Shown piece by piece: positions 47,944-57,407 of a stretch of DNA of 64,000 bases. The notes beneath the pieces are model-generated. The model was given only the letters and a program-made list of their open reading frames with translations, was not told the DNA's origin and did no database searches. Within the stretch, counting starts at the first letter, position 1, and each line of letters begins with the position of its first letter. This stretch comes from Tessaracoccus defluvii (GTDB lineage: Bacteria > Actinomycetota > Actinomycetes > Propionibacteriales > Propionibacteriaceae): NCBI RefSeq assembly GCF_014489575.1, contig NZ_CP060789.1, positions 3,162,001 to 3,226,000 of the forward strand, written 5' to 3'. A program made the translations under genes and the position numbers.

Positions 47944-50561
47944 GGGGCCCCCGCGCGGCTCTCGGGGCGGTCCTGCTCGGTGCCCTGACGGCGCTCGCTG
48001 GCGTCGTCACCCCCACCACGGCGCTGGCCGACGATCCCGAACTGACCCCGGTTGAGCGGTTCTCCAGCTGCGTCGCCGGCGGCGGCCAGGGCAACCTGCT
48101 GCTGATGTTCGACACGTCCGGCTCCCTGGCCGACACCGACCCCGACGCAGGCCGCGTCACTGCGGCGACCGCCACGATGACCCGGCTGGCCGCCAAGCTC
48201 GCCGAGGTGCCCGACTCCACCGTCGATGTCGCCGTCTCCGGCTTCAGCACCGGCTTTGCCACGTCGCTGGGTTGGACGGCGTTGTCGACGCAGAGCGCGC
48301 CCACCATCAACGCGGCCATCGAGGCGTACGCTGACCGCGACCGCGACGTCGACACCGACTATTGGTCGGCCATGGACGGCGCCCGTCGTGCCTTCTCCGA
48401 GCGGATCGCCACGCAGGAGAACCCCTGCAACCTGCTGATGTGGTTCTCCGACGGCGAGTTCAACCTCAACGTCCGTGACAACGACTCCAAGCTGCAGCGC
48501 TGGGGTGGCCTCAAGCCGTGGGCGCCCGACAACAAGCTGGGCAACCGCGCGCAGGTGACCCAGGCACTCGAGGCCGGCCGCAGCGACCTGTGTCGACCCG
48601 GCGGCCTGGCCGACCAGCTGCGTTCGCTCGACGTCGCGACCATCGGGCTGGGGCTCGCCGTCGACCTGGAGCCATCGGCGTTCGACCTGATGCAGGGCAT
48701 CACCACCGGCAGCGCCGGTTGCGGGCAGATCACCCAGCCGACGCCCGGCGAGTTCATCATGGCCTCGGACGTCGACGACCTGATCTTCGCCTTCATCACC
48801 GCCCTCGACCCGGTGACCGAACCGACGACGACGCAGCCGTGCGTCGACACGGAATGCGCCGAGGGCACCCGCACCTTCGTGCTCGACGGCTCCATCGGGG
48901 CCGTCAACGCCACCGCGAAGACGCCGCTCGACGGCACCCGGATCCTCCTCAGGACCCGCACCGGCGACAGCATCGAGCTCACACAGGGCACCGGAGAACA
49001 GAACCTGGGAGGCTCGACGCTGGCCTGGGAGTGGCTCACGCCCCAGGTGCTCACCTTCGACCTGACCCGCGTCGATGCCGACGACTGGGCCGGCCCGTGG
49101 GGCATCGTCTTCATCGCCTCCGAGGCCACCGACGAGCTCGCCAAGTCGACGATCACGCTGAAGGGCGATATCGCCCCGACGCTGGTCGACCGGGCCGTCC
49201 GGCTGCAGATCGGCGCCGAGCCGGTCGCGTTGCAGCTCGGCACCGTCGACCGCAACGGCGCCCGCATCGACCCGGAGACGCTGTCGGAGGAGACGGTCCT
49301 GTCCGCGCGCCTGATCGCCGGCGAGGAGACCATGACGCTGGCGGACGACCTGACCAAGGGCGACATCGAGGTCCCCATCCCCGTCGACGTGGACGACCTG
49401 CAGCCCGGCATCGCCGAGCTCGTGCTCACCCTTGACGTCACGACGCAGGCCTGGACCGAGAACGGGGTCACCACGCCCGGCACGCGCCTCGAGCCGCGCC
49501 ACGCATCGTTCCCGATCGTCATCGCGCCCCCCGTCGACTTCCCCAGCATCCCGGCCCGGATCAGTTTCGGCTCCACCGAGAAGCCTGACCCCGTCACCGT
49601 CCTGCTGCCCATCACGGGCGAGGGTTGCGCCTGGCTCTCCGGCGACACCACCTTCACCGGCTACCCCGACGGCCTCGACAACGCCCAGCTCACCTCCCCG
49701 GCCGCCGGGCGTGACTCCTGCGCGAAGGGCAACCTCGAGCTCACCCTCGACCCCGGCGGTCTCGGCAACGGCTCGCTGGTCGGCACCACGAAGGTGATGC
49801 TCGCCGCCGCCGACTCGTCGGCCGAGCCCATCGCCGTCGACCTGGCCTTCGACCTCAGCCAGTCTCGGCCCGCGTCGCAGCCCGTGCTGTGGGGGACGCT
49901 GATCCTCGTCACGCTGCTCGGGGTCGCGATCCCCGTCGGCATCCTCTACCTCGTGAAGTACCTGACGGCGACCATCCCGGGCACCGCGGTGCTCGCCGGC
50001 ACCGTCAGCGGCCCCGTCGACGACGCCCACGCCTTCACCGACGCCGGCGTCCCGCTCGACGTGACGCGCCTGCAGATGGCCCACCTCACCGACCGTCGCC
50101 AGGTGACGGTCGCGGGCCGCACCCTCCACGCGAAGATGGGGGCGGCGCTGACCGAGCCCGGCTACGTCGTCGTCGCCACCCCCGGCCCCTCCGCTGGCGG
50201 ACGCGGCACGCTCCAGTCGGTGCGCGGTGACGCCCGCCTGCCGCTGGCCGTGCAGGGCAACTGGATGGTCGCGCTCGACCCGCAGCGCCCCGGCAGCGGC
50301 CCCGTCGAGATCACCGTCTTCACGGCCCCCGGCGCACCCGGCTTCGCCGACCTGCTCGACGACGTGCGCGCCAACATCCGCGTCGCCGTCGCCCGGCTGC
50401 GCGAGGGGCTGCCCCCGACGCCGGCCCGGCGGCACCCGCCGCCGATCCCTGGGCGAACCCGCCCGGCGGTTCCCGACCCACCACCGGACCCAGTTCGTGG
50501 TGACGACAGCAGCCCCGCGACGGGGATCCATGGAGGAGAAGACAAGTGCGTAGATTCCTGA
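47940..50561 (+). CDS. Secreted/transmembrane vWA-domain protein
   Basis: An 873-aa frame. A signal peptide ends at ALA-DD near residue 31. A vWA domain follows with the MIDAS motif MFDTSGSLADTD near residue 58, then Ig-like beta segments, one transmembrane helix (LWGTLILVTLLGVAIPVGIL, about 649-672) and a cytosolic beta-rich tail. The likely true end is 50503, not 50561: one more C in the run 50412-50416 gives LPPDAGPAAPAADPWANPPG and a stop, avoiding overlap with the next gene. It would sense or bind something outside and pass it inward to the tubulin-like or GTPase partners. Confidence 0.85.
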   Translation: MRGPRAALGAVLLGALTALAGVVTPTTALADDPELTPVERFSSCVAGGGQGNLLLMFDTSGSLADTDPDAGRVTAATATMTRLAAKLAEVPDSTVDVAVSGFSTGFATSLGWTALSTQSAPTINAAIEAYADRDRDVDTDYWSAMDGARRAFSERIATQENPCNLLMWFSDGEFNLNVRDNDSKLQRWGGLKPWAPDNKLGNRAQVTQALEAGRSDLCRPGGLADQLRSLDVATIGLGLAVDLEPSAFDLMQGITTGSAGCGQITQPTPGEFIMASDVDDLIFAFITALDPVTEPTTTQPCVDTECAEGTRTFVLDGSIGAVNATAKTPLDGTRILLRTRTGDSIELTQGTGEQNLGGSTLAWEWLTPQVLTFDLTRVDADDWAGPWGIVFIASEATDELAKSTITLKGDIAPTLVDRAVRLQIGAEPVALQLGTVDRNGARIDPETLSEETVLSARLIAGEETMTLADDLTKGDIEVPIPVDVDDLQPGIAELVLTLDVTTQAWTENGVTTPGTRLEPRHASFPIVIAPPVDFPSIPARISFGSTEKPDPVTVLLPITGEGCAWLSGDTTFTGYPDGLDNAQLTSPAAGRDSCAKGNLELTLDPGGLGNGSLVGTTKVMLAAADSSAEPIAVDLAFDLSQSRPASQPVLWGTLILVTLLGVAIPVGILYLVKYLTATIPGTAVLAGTVSGPVDDAHAFTDAGVPLDVTRLQMAHLTDRRQVTVAGRTLHAKMGAALTEPGYVVVATPGPSAGGRGTLQSVRGDARLPLAVQGNWMVALDPQRPGSGPVEITVFTAPGAPGFADLLDDVRANIRVAVARLREGLPPTPARRHPPPIPGRTRPAVPDPPPDPVRGDDSSPATGIHGGEDKCVDS

Positions 50562-53500
50562 TCGTCGGCTGTGGTGGCTCCGGTGGCCGGACGGTGCGGC
50601 TCCTCATGGACCAGCTCCGCGCGGACCTCCGCGCCAGGGGGATCTCGCGGCTGCCCGACGCCTGGCAGTTCGTGCACATCGACGTGCCGGTCGATCCCGA
50701 CCGTGGTCCTGCCCCGCTCGGCTCGATCCGCGACCTGGGCGGCCAGTACGTCTCGTTCTCCTCGCCGACCAACACCTACCTGGCGACGGCGAACGCCGTC
50801 GAGGCGCAGCTGGCCAGCAAGGGCGGCAACTTCGCGCCGCTGATGGGCTGGGCGCCCCGCGACCGGGAGACCGCCAACGGGATCCCTGTCAACAACGGTG
50901 CCGGCCAGTACCGCGCCGTCGGCCGCATGCTGACGCTGCCGCGGCTCACGAACCTGCACGAGACCCTGGTCGCGGCGCAGGCCCGTGCCGTCGCCCCCGA
51001 CGCGTGGGGCGAGGTCCCGCTGAACGAGCAGACGAGCAACGTCATCATCCCGATCGTCATCGGCTCCATGGCCGGCGGCTCCGGCGCCTCGATGTTCCTC
51101 GACGTGTGCCGCGTGCTCGGCACCCTGCCGGGCGTCAAGCCGCAGAACATCGGCTGCTTCCTGTTCACGGCCGACGTGTTCGCCGAGCTCCCCGCCGGGG
51201 TGCGGGCCAACGTCGAGGGCAACGCCATGGGCGCCATGCCCGAGATCCTCGGCGCCATCACCCGCCTGTCGGAGGCCTTCGACAAGGAGACCTATCAGCG
51301 GCTCGGCCTGCCGTTCACCCCGGGCAACCCGCCCTTCGGCCGTGTCTTCCCGATCGGACGGCGCATCGGCGGCGACGGCGCCTACTTCGGTGACGGCTCG
51401 GCCGACGGCGTGTACCGCGGCATCGGGCGGGCGCTGGCCGGCACGATGCTGTCGGAGGCGGCCACTGGCCAGTACGTCGATTTCATGCTCGGCAACCCGC
51501 AGCCGCTGGACTCGATGACGCAGAAGTTCGGGTGGCGTGCCGACCGGCGTGCCCTGCCCTTCGGCTCGCTCGGCTTCGCGTCGCTGTCGCTCGGCCGCGA
51601 CCGGTATCTCGACTACGCGGCGCAGCGGCTCTCGCGCAGCGCCTCCGATCACCTGATCGAGGGCCACCTCAACCCCGCCAACCAGCTGCCCGGCAACGAC
51701 CAGCTGCGGATGCTCATGGACAACCAGTGGGCCACGTCGCTGAACTCGATGGGGCTCCCGGTGCCCGGCTACCAGGTGCCGGACTGGTTCCAGTCCGTGG
51801 CGTTCCCGCGCGCCCACTGGGAGGCCTCGGCGCGGGAGGCGTCGTCGCCCGCGGTCGCCATGATCGGCAATTCCGGTCAGGCGCCGGCGGCGCAGTGGGT
51901 CAGCACCGTCGCCTCCTCGGTCGGTGCGATGCGCGACCAGGTGCGCTACCAGCTGCAGCGCTCCGCGTACGCATGGGCCGAGCAGTGGGCCTGGCAGCTG
52001 GAGGAGTGGGCCAAGGCCGAGTTCCTCCGCGTGGTCGCCGAGTTCGGCCTGCCCTACGGCCGTGAGCTCATGAGCCGCGTCCGGGGCCACCTCGACCAGG
52101 TCATCATGCAGCTCGCGGAGGCGGGCGCCAGCGCCGACGGCGCCGATCCCGTCGCGCTCGACCCCGCCGTCGGCCAGCAGGCCCAGGCGCTCGGCAAGAA
52201 GACCGTCGACATGACGCATCCGCTCGGCCAGATGACCGTCCGCTCGCTGCAGGCCTCGATGGAGAACCTGCTGCGCCGCGAGGCCGCCCGCGTGGCCGCC
52301 GGCGTGCTCCGTGGCTTCGCCGCCGACGTCCTCGGCGGCCTCGAGAAGGCGGCCAACGACGCGCTGCGCACCCTCGAGGTGGAGCGGGCCAAGGACTCCA
52401 GCGGTGCGGGACTCGCCCAGCTCGGCTCGGCCGTCTACGCCGACTGGCCGGACGAAACCGACCGGGTGCCGCTGCGGTTCAACCACGCCGAGAACGAGAT
52501 CCTCCTGACGACGGCCGATGACTTCCCGGCGCAGTTCCGCAGCGACGTTGTCGCCTCCGCCAACGACGGCTCCAACTACCTGCAGGGACTCGGCAAGCTA
52601 CGTGCTGAGACGATTGCCGGCCGCTGGGAGACCACCGGCTCGAAGGTTGCCCAGGACGTGCTGCAGCAGGCCAGCCACTGGCGTGCCAGCGTGCTGCCGA
52701 ACCGGGCCGGCGACGGTGCGCCGACCCCCGAATCGAAGCCGGTGTACACGCTGGCGATGGATTCCTTCGGGATCCTGGACCGCTCCACCGCCCGGCTGGC
52801 CGCCGTCGGCGACGTGTTCGCCACGTTCGCCGGGGCCTCCATCTCGGACTACCTCGACGACCCCGCCGTGACGGCCATCGACCGGCAGCAGCGGCACGAG
52901 GGATTCGCCCGGAAGCTGGTGGAGACCATGGAGAAGGCCCGCCCCGTCGTCGGCATCGACGTGCCGATGGCCAAGCGTCTGCACAACGCCGAGATCCGCT
53001 ACGTCTACTCCTTCTCGGAGATCCCGCTGGAGTCGGCGCACCCCGTCTCGCAGCAGGTGGGGCAGATGCTCCGCGCCCAGCCTGAGCTCGACACCACCTC
53101 TGTCGACAACTTCACGCGGGCCCTCGCCGGCGCGCTGTCGACGGCGGGCAAGGTCAACGTGTTCGGCTCGTACCAGAAGGTCTCGCCGATGTGTTACACG
53201 TCGCTGCTGGAGCCGATCCAGGCCCGCTGGGCCATGTCGCCGGTCAGCGCGCAGCGCGACCTGTGGCAGTGGAAGCGGACCCGCCCGCTGTACGCGGCGC
53301 TGGCCATGTCGCAGGAGGAGGCCGAGGCGATCGTCGCAGGCTGGTACCTGGGGCGCCTGATCGGGCTCGTCCGGCAGGACAACTACGGCACCGCCGAGGT
53401 GATGGGCGCCCGCGGCTGGCTCGGATTCGGAGAGCTGCTGAGCTCGGAGGAGACGGCGGTGCGGACCCCGCACGACGTGCTCGCCGGCATCCTCATGAGC

Positions 53501-54022
53501 CACGCCTGGGCGTTCGTCCGCTGCGTCGGCGATGCCGACCTGGCCCCGCTCGCCCCCTACGAGGCGCTGCGGATGCTCATCGACGGCGCCGACAGCAACG
53601 AGCAGTCCCGCCCCGACGACTCCCTCAACGGCACCCAGCTGCTGCGGGCCGCGTTCTACGACCGGCCCATGGTGATCAACGGCGTGACGCTGACGGGTGA
53701 CGGCCTGTCCCCGGTGCTCTCGCGCGTCGAGGGCACCACGCCTGCCGACGTGGTCAGGGCCCGCGTGGAGGCGACCCTGGAGTGGATCGACAACCTCAAG
53801 GCGATGCTCGCCGGCGAGTGGGGCGCGACCGACACGTCGGGCCGCTCCGACGACGCCGCCGTCCGGGCGCTGCAGCTGAAGCTGGACGCCGACTCGATGC
53901 GGCGCCTGTCGCTGTTCGCGGAGCTGGCCCCGATCGCGCTGCCGGCCCTCGAACGGCTGAAGGTGCTGGTGCGGGCCGCCGGCGTCGACGATCAGGGGGC
54001 CAGGAATGACGTCTGGGTCTGA
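50546..54022 (+). CDS. Large tubulin-like GTPase (Tubulin_2 family)
   Basis: An 1158-aa protein. The N-terminal 450 or so residues fit the Tubulin_2 family: FLIVGCGGSGGRTVRLLMDQ for nucleotide binding at residues 4-23 and the tubulin signature as SMAGGSGASMFLDVC near residue 175, where FtsZ/tubulin have GGGTGSG. The remaining 700 residues are helical and have no motif I recognise. GTG 50546 follows GGAGGAG. It could form GTP-dependent filaments or act as a scaffold at the membrane with its neighbours; this is inferred. Confidence 0.85.
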   Translation: MRRFLIVGCGGSGGRTVRLLMDQLRADLRARGISRLPDAWQFVHIDVPVDPDRGPAPLGSIRDLGGQYVSFSSPTNTYLATANAVEAQLASKGGNFAPLMGWAPRDRETANGIPVNNGAGQYRAVGRMLTLPRLTNLHETLVAAQARAVAPDAWGEVPLNEQTSNVIIPIVIGSMAGGSGASMFLDVCRVLGTLPGVKPQNIGCFLFTADVFAELPAGVRANVEGNAMGAMPEILGAITRLSEAFDKETYQRLGLPFTPGNPPFGRVFPIGRRIGGDGAYFGDGSADGVYRGIGRALAGTMLSEAATGQYVDFMLGNPQPLDSMTQKFGWRADRRALPFGSLGFASLSLGRDRYLDYAAQRLSRSASDHLIEGHLNPANQLPGNDQLRMLMDNQWATSLNSMGLPVPGYQVPDWFQSVAFPRAHWEASAREASSPAVAMIGNSGQAPAAQWVSTVASSVGAMRDQVRYQLQRSAYAWAEQWAWQLEEWAKAEFLRVVAEFGLPYGRELMSRVRGHLDQVIMQLAEAGASADGADPVALDPAVGQQAQALGKKTVDMTHPLGQMTVRSLQASMENLLRREAARVAAGVLRGFAADVLGGLEKAANDALRTLEVERAKDSSGAGLAQLGSAVYADWPDETDRVPLRFNHAENEILLTTADDFPAQFRSDVVASANDGSNYLQGLGKLRAETIAGRWETTGSKVAQDVLQQASHWRASVLPNRAGDGAPTPESKPVYTLAMDSFGILDRSTARLAAVGDVFATFAGASISDYLDDPAVTAIDRQQRHEGFARKLVETMEKARPVVGIDVPMAKRLHNAEIRYVYSFSEIPLESAHPVSQQVGQMLRAQPELDTTSVDNFTRALAGALSTAGKVNVFGSYQKVSPMCYTSLLEPIQARWAMSPVSAQRDLWQWKRTRPLYAALAMSQEEAEAIVAGWYLGRLIGLVRQDNYGTAEVMGARGWLGFGELLSSEETAVRTPHDVLAGILMSHAWAFVRCVGDADLAPLAPYEALRMLIDGADSNEQSRPDDSLNGTQLLRAAFYDRPMVINGVTLTGDGLSPVLSRVEGTTPADVVRARVEATLEWIDNLKAMLAGEWGATDTSGRSDDAAVRALQLKLDADSMRRLSLFAELAPIALPALERLKVLVRAAGVDDQGARNDVWV

Positions 54023-56636
54023 CATCGTCGTCCTCGCGGCGCGGCGACCGGTGGCCGTCGCGCTGCAGGCCGTGCTGCACGACTGGATGGTGCAGGGTCT
54101 CGTGACGCCCGTCGCGGTCGTGGACCTCGACTCGCTCGTCGCGGGCCAGCAGGCGGTCCCCGCCACGGTGCTGGCCGACGGCCTCGCCACCACCACCGCG
54201 CTGCAGCAGCGGTTCGCCGCCAGCCGGGTCGCCCGCGTGCGGCTCGCCGTCGTCAACGTCGTCGACGAGCCCGACTCGGTCGTCGACGCGGCGCAGGCAG
54301 GGCAGGTGCTCGGCGTCGTGCGGCAGTCGGTGCCGGACGTGCCGGTGCTGCAGGCCTGCATCAACGCCGGCAGCCCCGGCGCCCAGTGGGCGGCGCGGAC
54401 GCTGACCGTCTACGGCTGGCACAACCTCGCCGTCTCCCCGGAGGAGTCGCTGGCCCCGGCCCGCGGCGCCGCCGAGCTGGCCCAGTCGTCGTCCGACCCG
54501 CGCTGGCTGCTGCACCTCGTCGGCACCCTCTGCTCCCTGACCGCGCTGTGGCCGGGGCAGGAGAGGTCACCGCTCGACGACGTCGCCGCGCCGAGCGGCG
54601 GGCTCGTCGTCCCCGTCCGCGCGTTCTCCCGCTCCCTGTCGTCCGGTTCGGTGCAGGACGCCCTCGCGGCCCGCCTCGTGTCGGTCCGCGACCGCTACCC
54701 GACGCCGCGGGTCGACAGCGCGTACGCCGTCAGCGCCGACGACGAGGCCAGCACCGCCGTCGGCATGGCGCAGCAGCTGCTGAGCGTCCACATGGATGTC
54801 ATGCCGCGGGTCCGCCATGCGACGCCGCAGGAGCCGGCCAAGCGCATCGGCGCCTGGGAGGCGATCCGCGGGTTCCTCACCTTCGCGGGCCAGTCGCTGG
54901 TCAGCGCGCCCGGCCGAGCCATCGAGGCGCTCAACAGGTCGGTGTCGCAGGCCACCGCCAGCGCCGTCCAGAACGCCGTCTTCGGGGGCGCCGACTCCGG
55001 TTTCGCCGTCGTCGTCCGCGGCGTCCGCGCCGACGGTTCGTCGGCCACCTGGGCGGAGTACGAGCAGTCCCTGGACTCCGTGATCCGACGCGTGGCGCCG
55101 AACAGCGGCGAGCTGGCCCCTGTGCAGCAGAAGCCCAAGCTGTGGGACGACTTCGTCGCGGGCGGACTGACGCTGCTCGACGCAGGCAACCGGTCGACCG
55201 ACATGCCGCCGCGCACCCTCGGCTCGCAGCGCGCCGTCGTCAGCAGCACCGACCGCGTCGCCGTCGACCCTGCCGACACGTTCGTGCTGCCGCCCAACGT
55301 CGCCGCCTTCCTCCCCAACTGGGAGATCCAGGCCGGCGACGACATCGCCGTCGGCAGGCTCTTCGAGCGGCTCGAGCACCTGGGCCAGTCGCAGCCGCAT
55401 CTGGCGCAGGTGGCCGGCGCCGAGGCGAACCGGCTGCGCGAGTGGGCCAACCGGGTCCGCGACTCCTACGCGGGCCACCTCGGTCGGACGCTCGGCGACG
55501 CGCACCGCGGCACGATCCTTGAGGTGCAGCAGTTGACGGCCGCCGTTGAACGGCTGAGCGCCCAGCCCGCGCTTCCCGCCGGCATGGGCGAGGAGCAGGA
55601 CTCCCTGGCCAGCCAGGTGCGGGTGATGACGGCGGTGTCGGCCTCGCTGATCGCGATCGTCATCGCGCTGACCGCGCTGTCGGTCGTCACGTGGCCGTGG
55701 CTGATCCTGGCGATCCTCGCGGTCGTCGGCGGCTGGGCCGGGACCGGCGCCTGGCTGCACGTGCGCTCGTCGGCCCGCACTTACGCGATCCTCCACCAGG
55801 CCAGGGCGGCGACGACCCAGCTCGAGGACGCCGTGCGGCACCGCGTCGAGGCCCTCGAGGACCTGCGTCGGATCAGCCGCGCCTACCGGCAGTATCTCGA
55901 CTGGGCCAGGGTGCTCGGCGCCTTCATCCACGCCCCGCTCGGCACCCCGACGGCGTCGGCGGAGCGGTCGCTCCACGTCGGCCAGGGCCTGCCCCTGAAC
56001 CTCGCCATCGGCGTCGCCGTCCCCGACAAGGAGTCGGTCGACGACGTGGCGCAGCGGTGGCGCGGCGAACTGTTCCGCGTCGGCTGGTTGTCGGAGGCGT
56101 GGGGCGAGTTCCGCTCCGACCTGCCCGCCGCGCTGGGCCCGCTGCGGCATGCCCTGCAGACCGATCCGTCCCTCCTGTCCAGCGATCCCTCGCACGACGG
56201 CGAGCCGGTCCTGACCACCTGGAGCAGGGCACTAGCGGCCGCTGCCCCGACGCGGCCCGTCTCCGAGGCGACCGCCGCCCGCATCGTCGACCTGACAAGG
56301 GCCGACGCTGAGGCCCGTGACCGGCTGCTCGGCCGGGTGCTGGTCCGCGACACGCAGGGCGCGCCCCGCGAACTGTCGCGAACCCAGTTCATCGAGGGGC
56401 TCGAACGCACCGGCGTGCAGGGGAGCTTCCAGGGCGGCATGTTCGACCCGGCCGGCGCAGTGGTCGACATCCGTGACGTCCGCGACACGCGTTCCCGTGA
56501 GGACGCGACCGGCCTCGACGTCGCGCTCGTCGTCGCCCAGTTCGGCGGCGCCTACGACGCGTCGCTGCTCGCCGGCGGTCGCCGCGCGGCGGATCAGCCG
56601 CAGACCCTCCAGTCCTCGACCGATTCGTTCATCTAG
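54006..56636 (+). CDS. Unknown 876-aa membrane protein, operon partner of tubulin-like protein
   Basis: It starts 17 bases inside the tubulin-like gene. The N-terminal half is mixed alpha/beta with no known motif (begins SDIVVLAARRPVAVALQAVL, like a nucleotide- or partner-binding fold). Two membrane helices lie close together near residues 540-583 (SASLIAIVIALTALSVVTWP; LILAILAVVGGWAGTG), followed by a coiled-coil-like stretch and a C-terminal domain. It probably anchors the tubulin-like protein to the membrane. No family is recognised. Confidence 0.75.
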   Translation: MTSGSDIVVLAARRPVAVALQAVLHDWMVQGLVTPVAVVDLDSLVAGQQAVPATVLADGLATTTALQQRFAASRVARVRLAVVNVVDEPDSVVDAAQAGQVLGVVRQSVPDVPVLQACINAGSPGAQWAARTLTVYGWHNLAVSPEESLAPARGAAELAQSSSDPRWLLHLVGTLCSLTALWPGQERSPLDDVAAPSGGLVVPVRAFSRSLSSGSVQDALAARLVSVRDRYPTPRVDSAYAVSADDEASTAVGMAQQLLSVHMDVMPRVRHATPQEPAKRIGAWEAIRGFLTFAGQSLVSAPGRAIEALNRSVSQATASAVQNAVFGGADSGFAVVVRGVRADGSSATWAEYEQSLDSVIRRVAPNSGELAPVQQKPKLWDDFVAGGLTLLDAGNRSTDMPPRTLGSQRAVVSSTDRVAVDPADTFVLPPNVAAFLPNWEIQAGDDIAVGRLFERLEHLGQSQPHLAQVAGAEANRLREWANRVRDSYAGHLGRTLGDAHRGTILEVQQLTAAVERLSAQPALPAGMGEEQDSLASQVRVMTAVSASLIAIVIALTALSVVTWPWLILAILAVVGGWAGTGAWLHVRSSARTYAILHQARAATTQLEDAVRHRVEALEDLRRISRAYRQYLDWARVLGAFIHAPLGTPTASAERSLHVGQGLPLNLAIGVAVPDKESVDDVAQRWRGELFRVGWLSEAWGEFRSDLPAALGPLRHALQTDPSLLSSDPSHDGEPVLTTWSRALAAAAPTRPVSEATAARIVDLTRADAEARDRLLGRVLVRDTQGAPRELSRTQFIEGLERTGVQGSFQGGMFDPAGAVVDIRDVRDTRSREDATGLDVALVVAQFGGAYDASLLAGGRRAADQPQTLQSSTDSFI

Positions 56637-56645
56637 GGGGCCGCC

Positions 56646-57407
56646 ATGGAACTGACATCTGAGCTCTTCATCGCGCTGCTGATCTTCTTCCTCGTCGCGG
56701 CGGTGCCGTCGGCGGCCTCGGGGGCCGCGCTGGCCCGCCGGGCGGATCGGCCCGCCTGGCACGGCATGCTCGCCGGCTTCTTCCTGCCGTGGATCGGGCT
56801 GCTGTTCTTCGCCGGTAACCAGCCTCCCGGCCGTCGGTACCAGACGGGGCCAGCGCAGTACGCGATGGTCATGCTGTTCGTCGCCGCCGCCATGACGATG
56901 ATCTCCACCTTCCTGACGTGGGCGGAGCTCACCGGCGACGTTTTCGACGGCGGTGAACTGTTCGTGGCGCCGTCGGAGGTGCTGCCCTGGGCGATCGTCG
57001 TGTGGCTGCTGGCCCTCGGCCTGCTGGTGGGGGCCCTGGGATTCCTGTTCCGCTGGGGTTTCGCCGGCTACCTGGCCTGCGCCATCATCGTGGCGGGGAT
57101 CGGCGGCTTCCTGCTGTCGGTGTTCGTCCTCGACGGGCCCACCCGCCTGCTTGCCCTCGCCCGGCTGGCCGACGTCGACGTCGACGAGGTGACGTTCGCC
57201 ATGGGTGACGGGGCGTGGGTTGCGCTGGTCGCGCTCGTGGCCGCGTATGTCGCTGTGATCGTCGCCCCGTTCGGTCTGAAGATCCGGCGCGTCGAACCCG
57301 TCGCGCCCATCGCGCCGGTCGCGCCGCAGCAGCCGGCCGCGTGGGCGGTCCAGCAGCAGCGCCCAGTCGGCCCCGTCGGCCCCGGCGGACCGGGAGCGAC
57401 CTGGTGA
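56646..57407 (+). CDS. Six-helix membrane protein of the operon
   Basis: A 253-aa protein with about six hydrophobic helices (the first IALLIFFLVAAVPSAASGAA, the last WVALVALVAAYVAVIVAPFG) and a Pro/Ala/Val-rich cytosolic end (PVAPIAPVAPQQPAAW). No transporter motif is visible. It begins nine bases after the previous stop, with AGGGGGCC as a weak ribosome site. Confidence 0.75.
   Translation: MELTSELFIALLIFFLVAAVPSAASGAALARRADRPAWHGMLAGFFLPWIGLLFFAGNQPPGRRYQTGPAQYAMVMLFVAAAMTMISTFLTWAELTGDVFDGGELFVAPSEVLPWAIVVWLLALGLLVGALGFLFRWGFAGYLACAIIVAGIGGFLLSVFVLDGPTRLLALARLADVDVDEVTFAMGDGAWVALVALVAAYVAVIVAPFGLKIRRVEPVAPIAPVAPQQPAAWAVQQQRPVGPVGPGGPGATW

Noticed and set aside
47535..50531. Minus-strand open frame of 998 codons opposite the vWA gene, and a similar one at 57068-59764
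   Set aside because: Same shadow effect; the plus-strand products have signal peptide, MIDAS and Fn3-like patterns and fit the operon.
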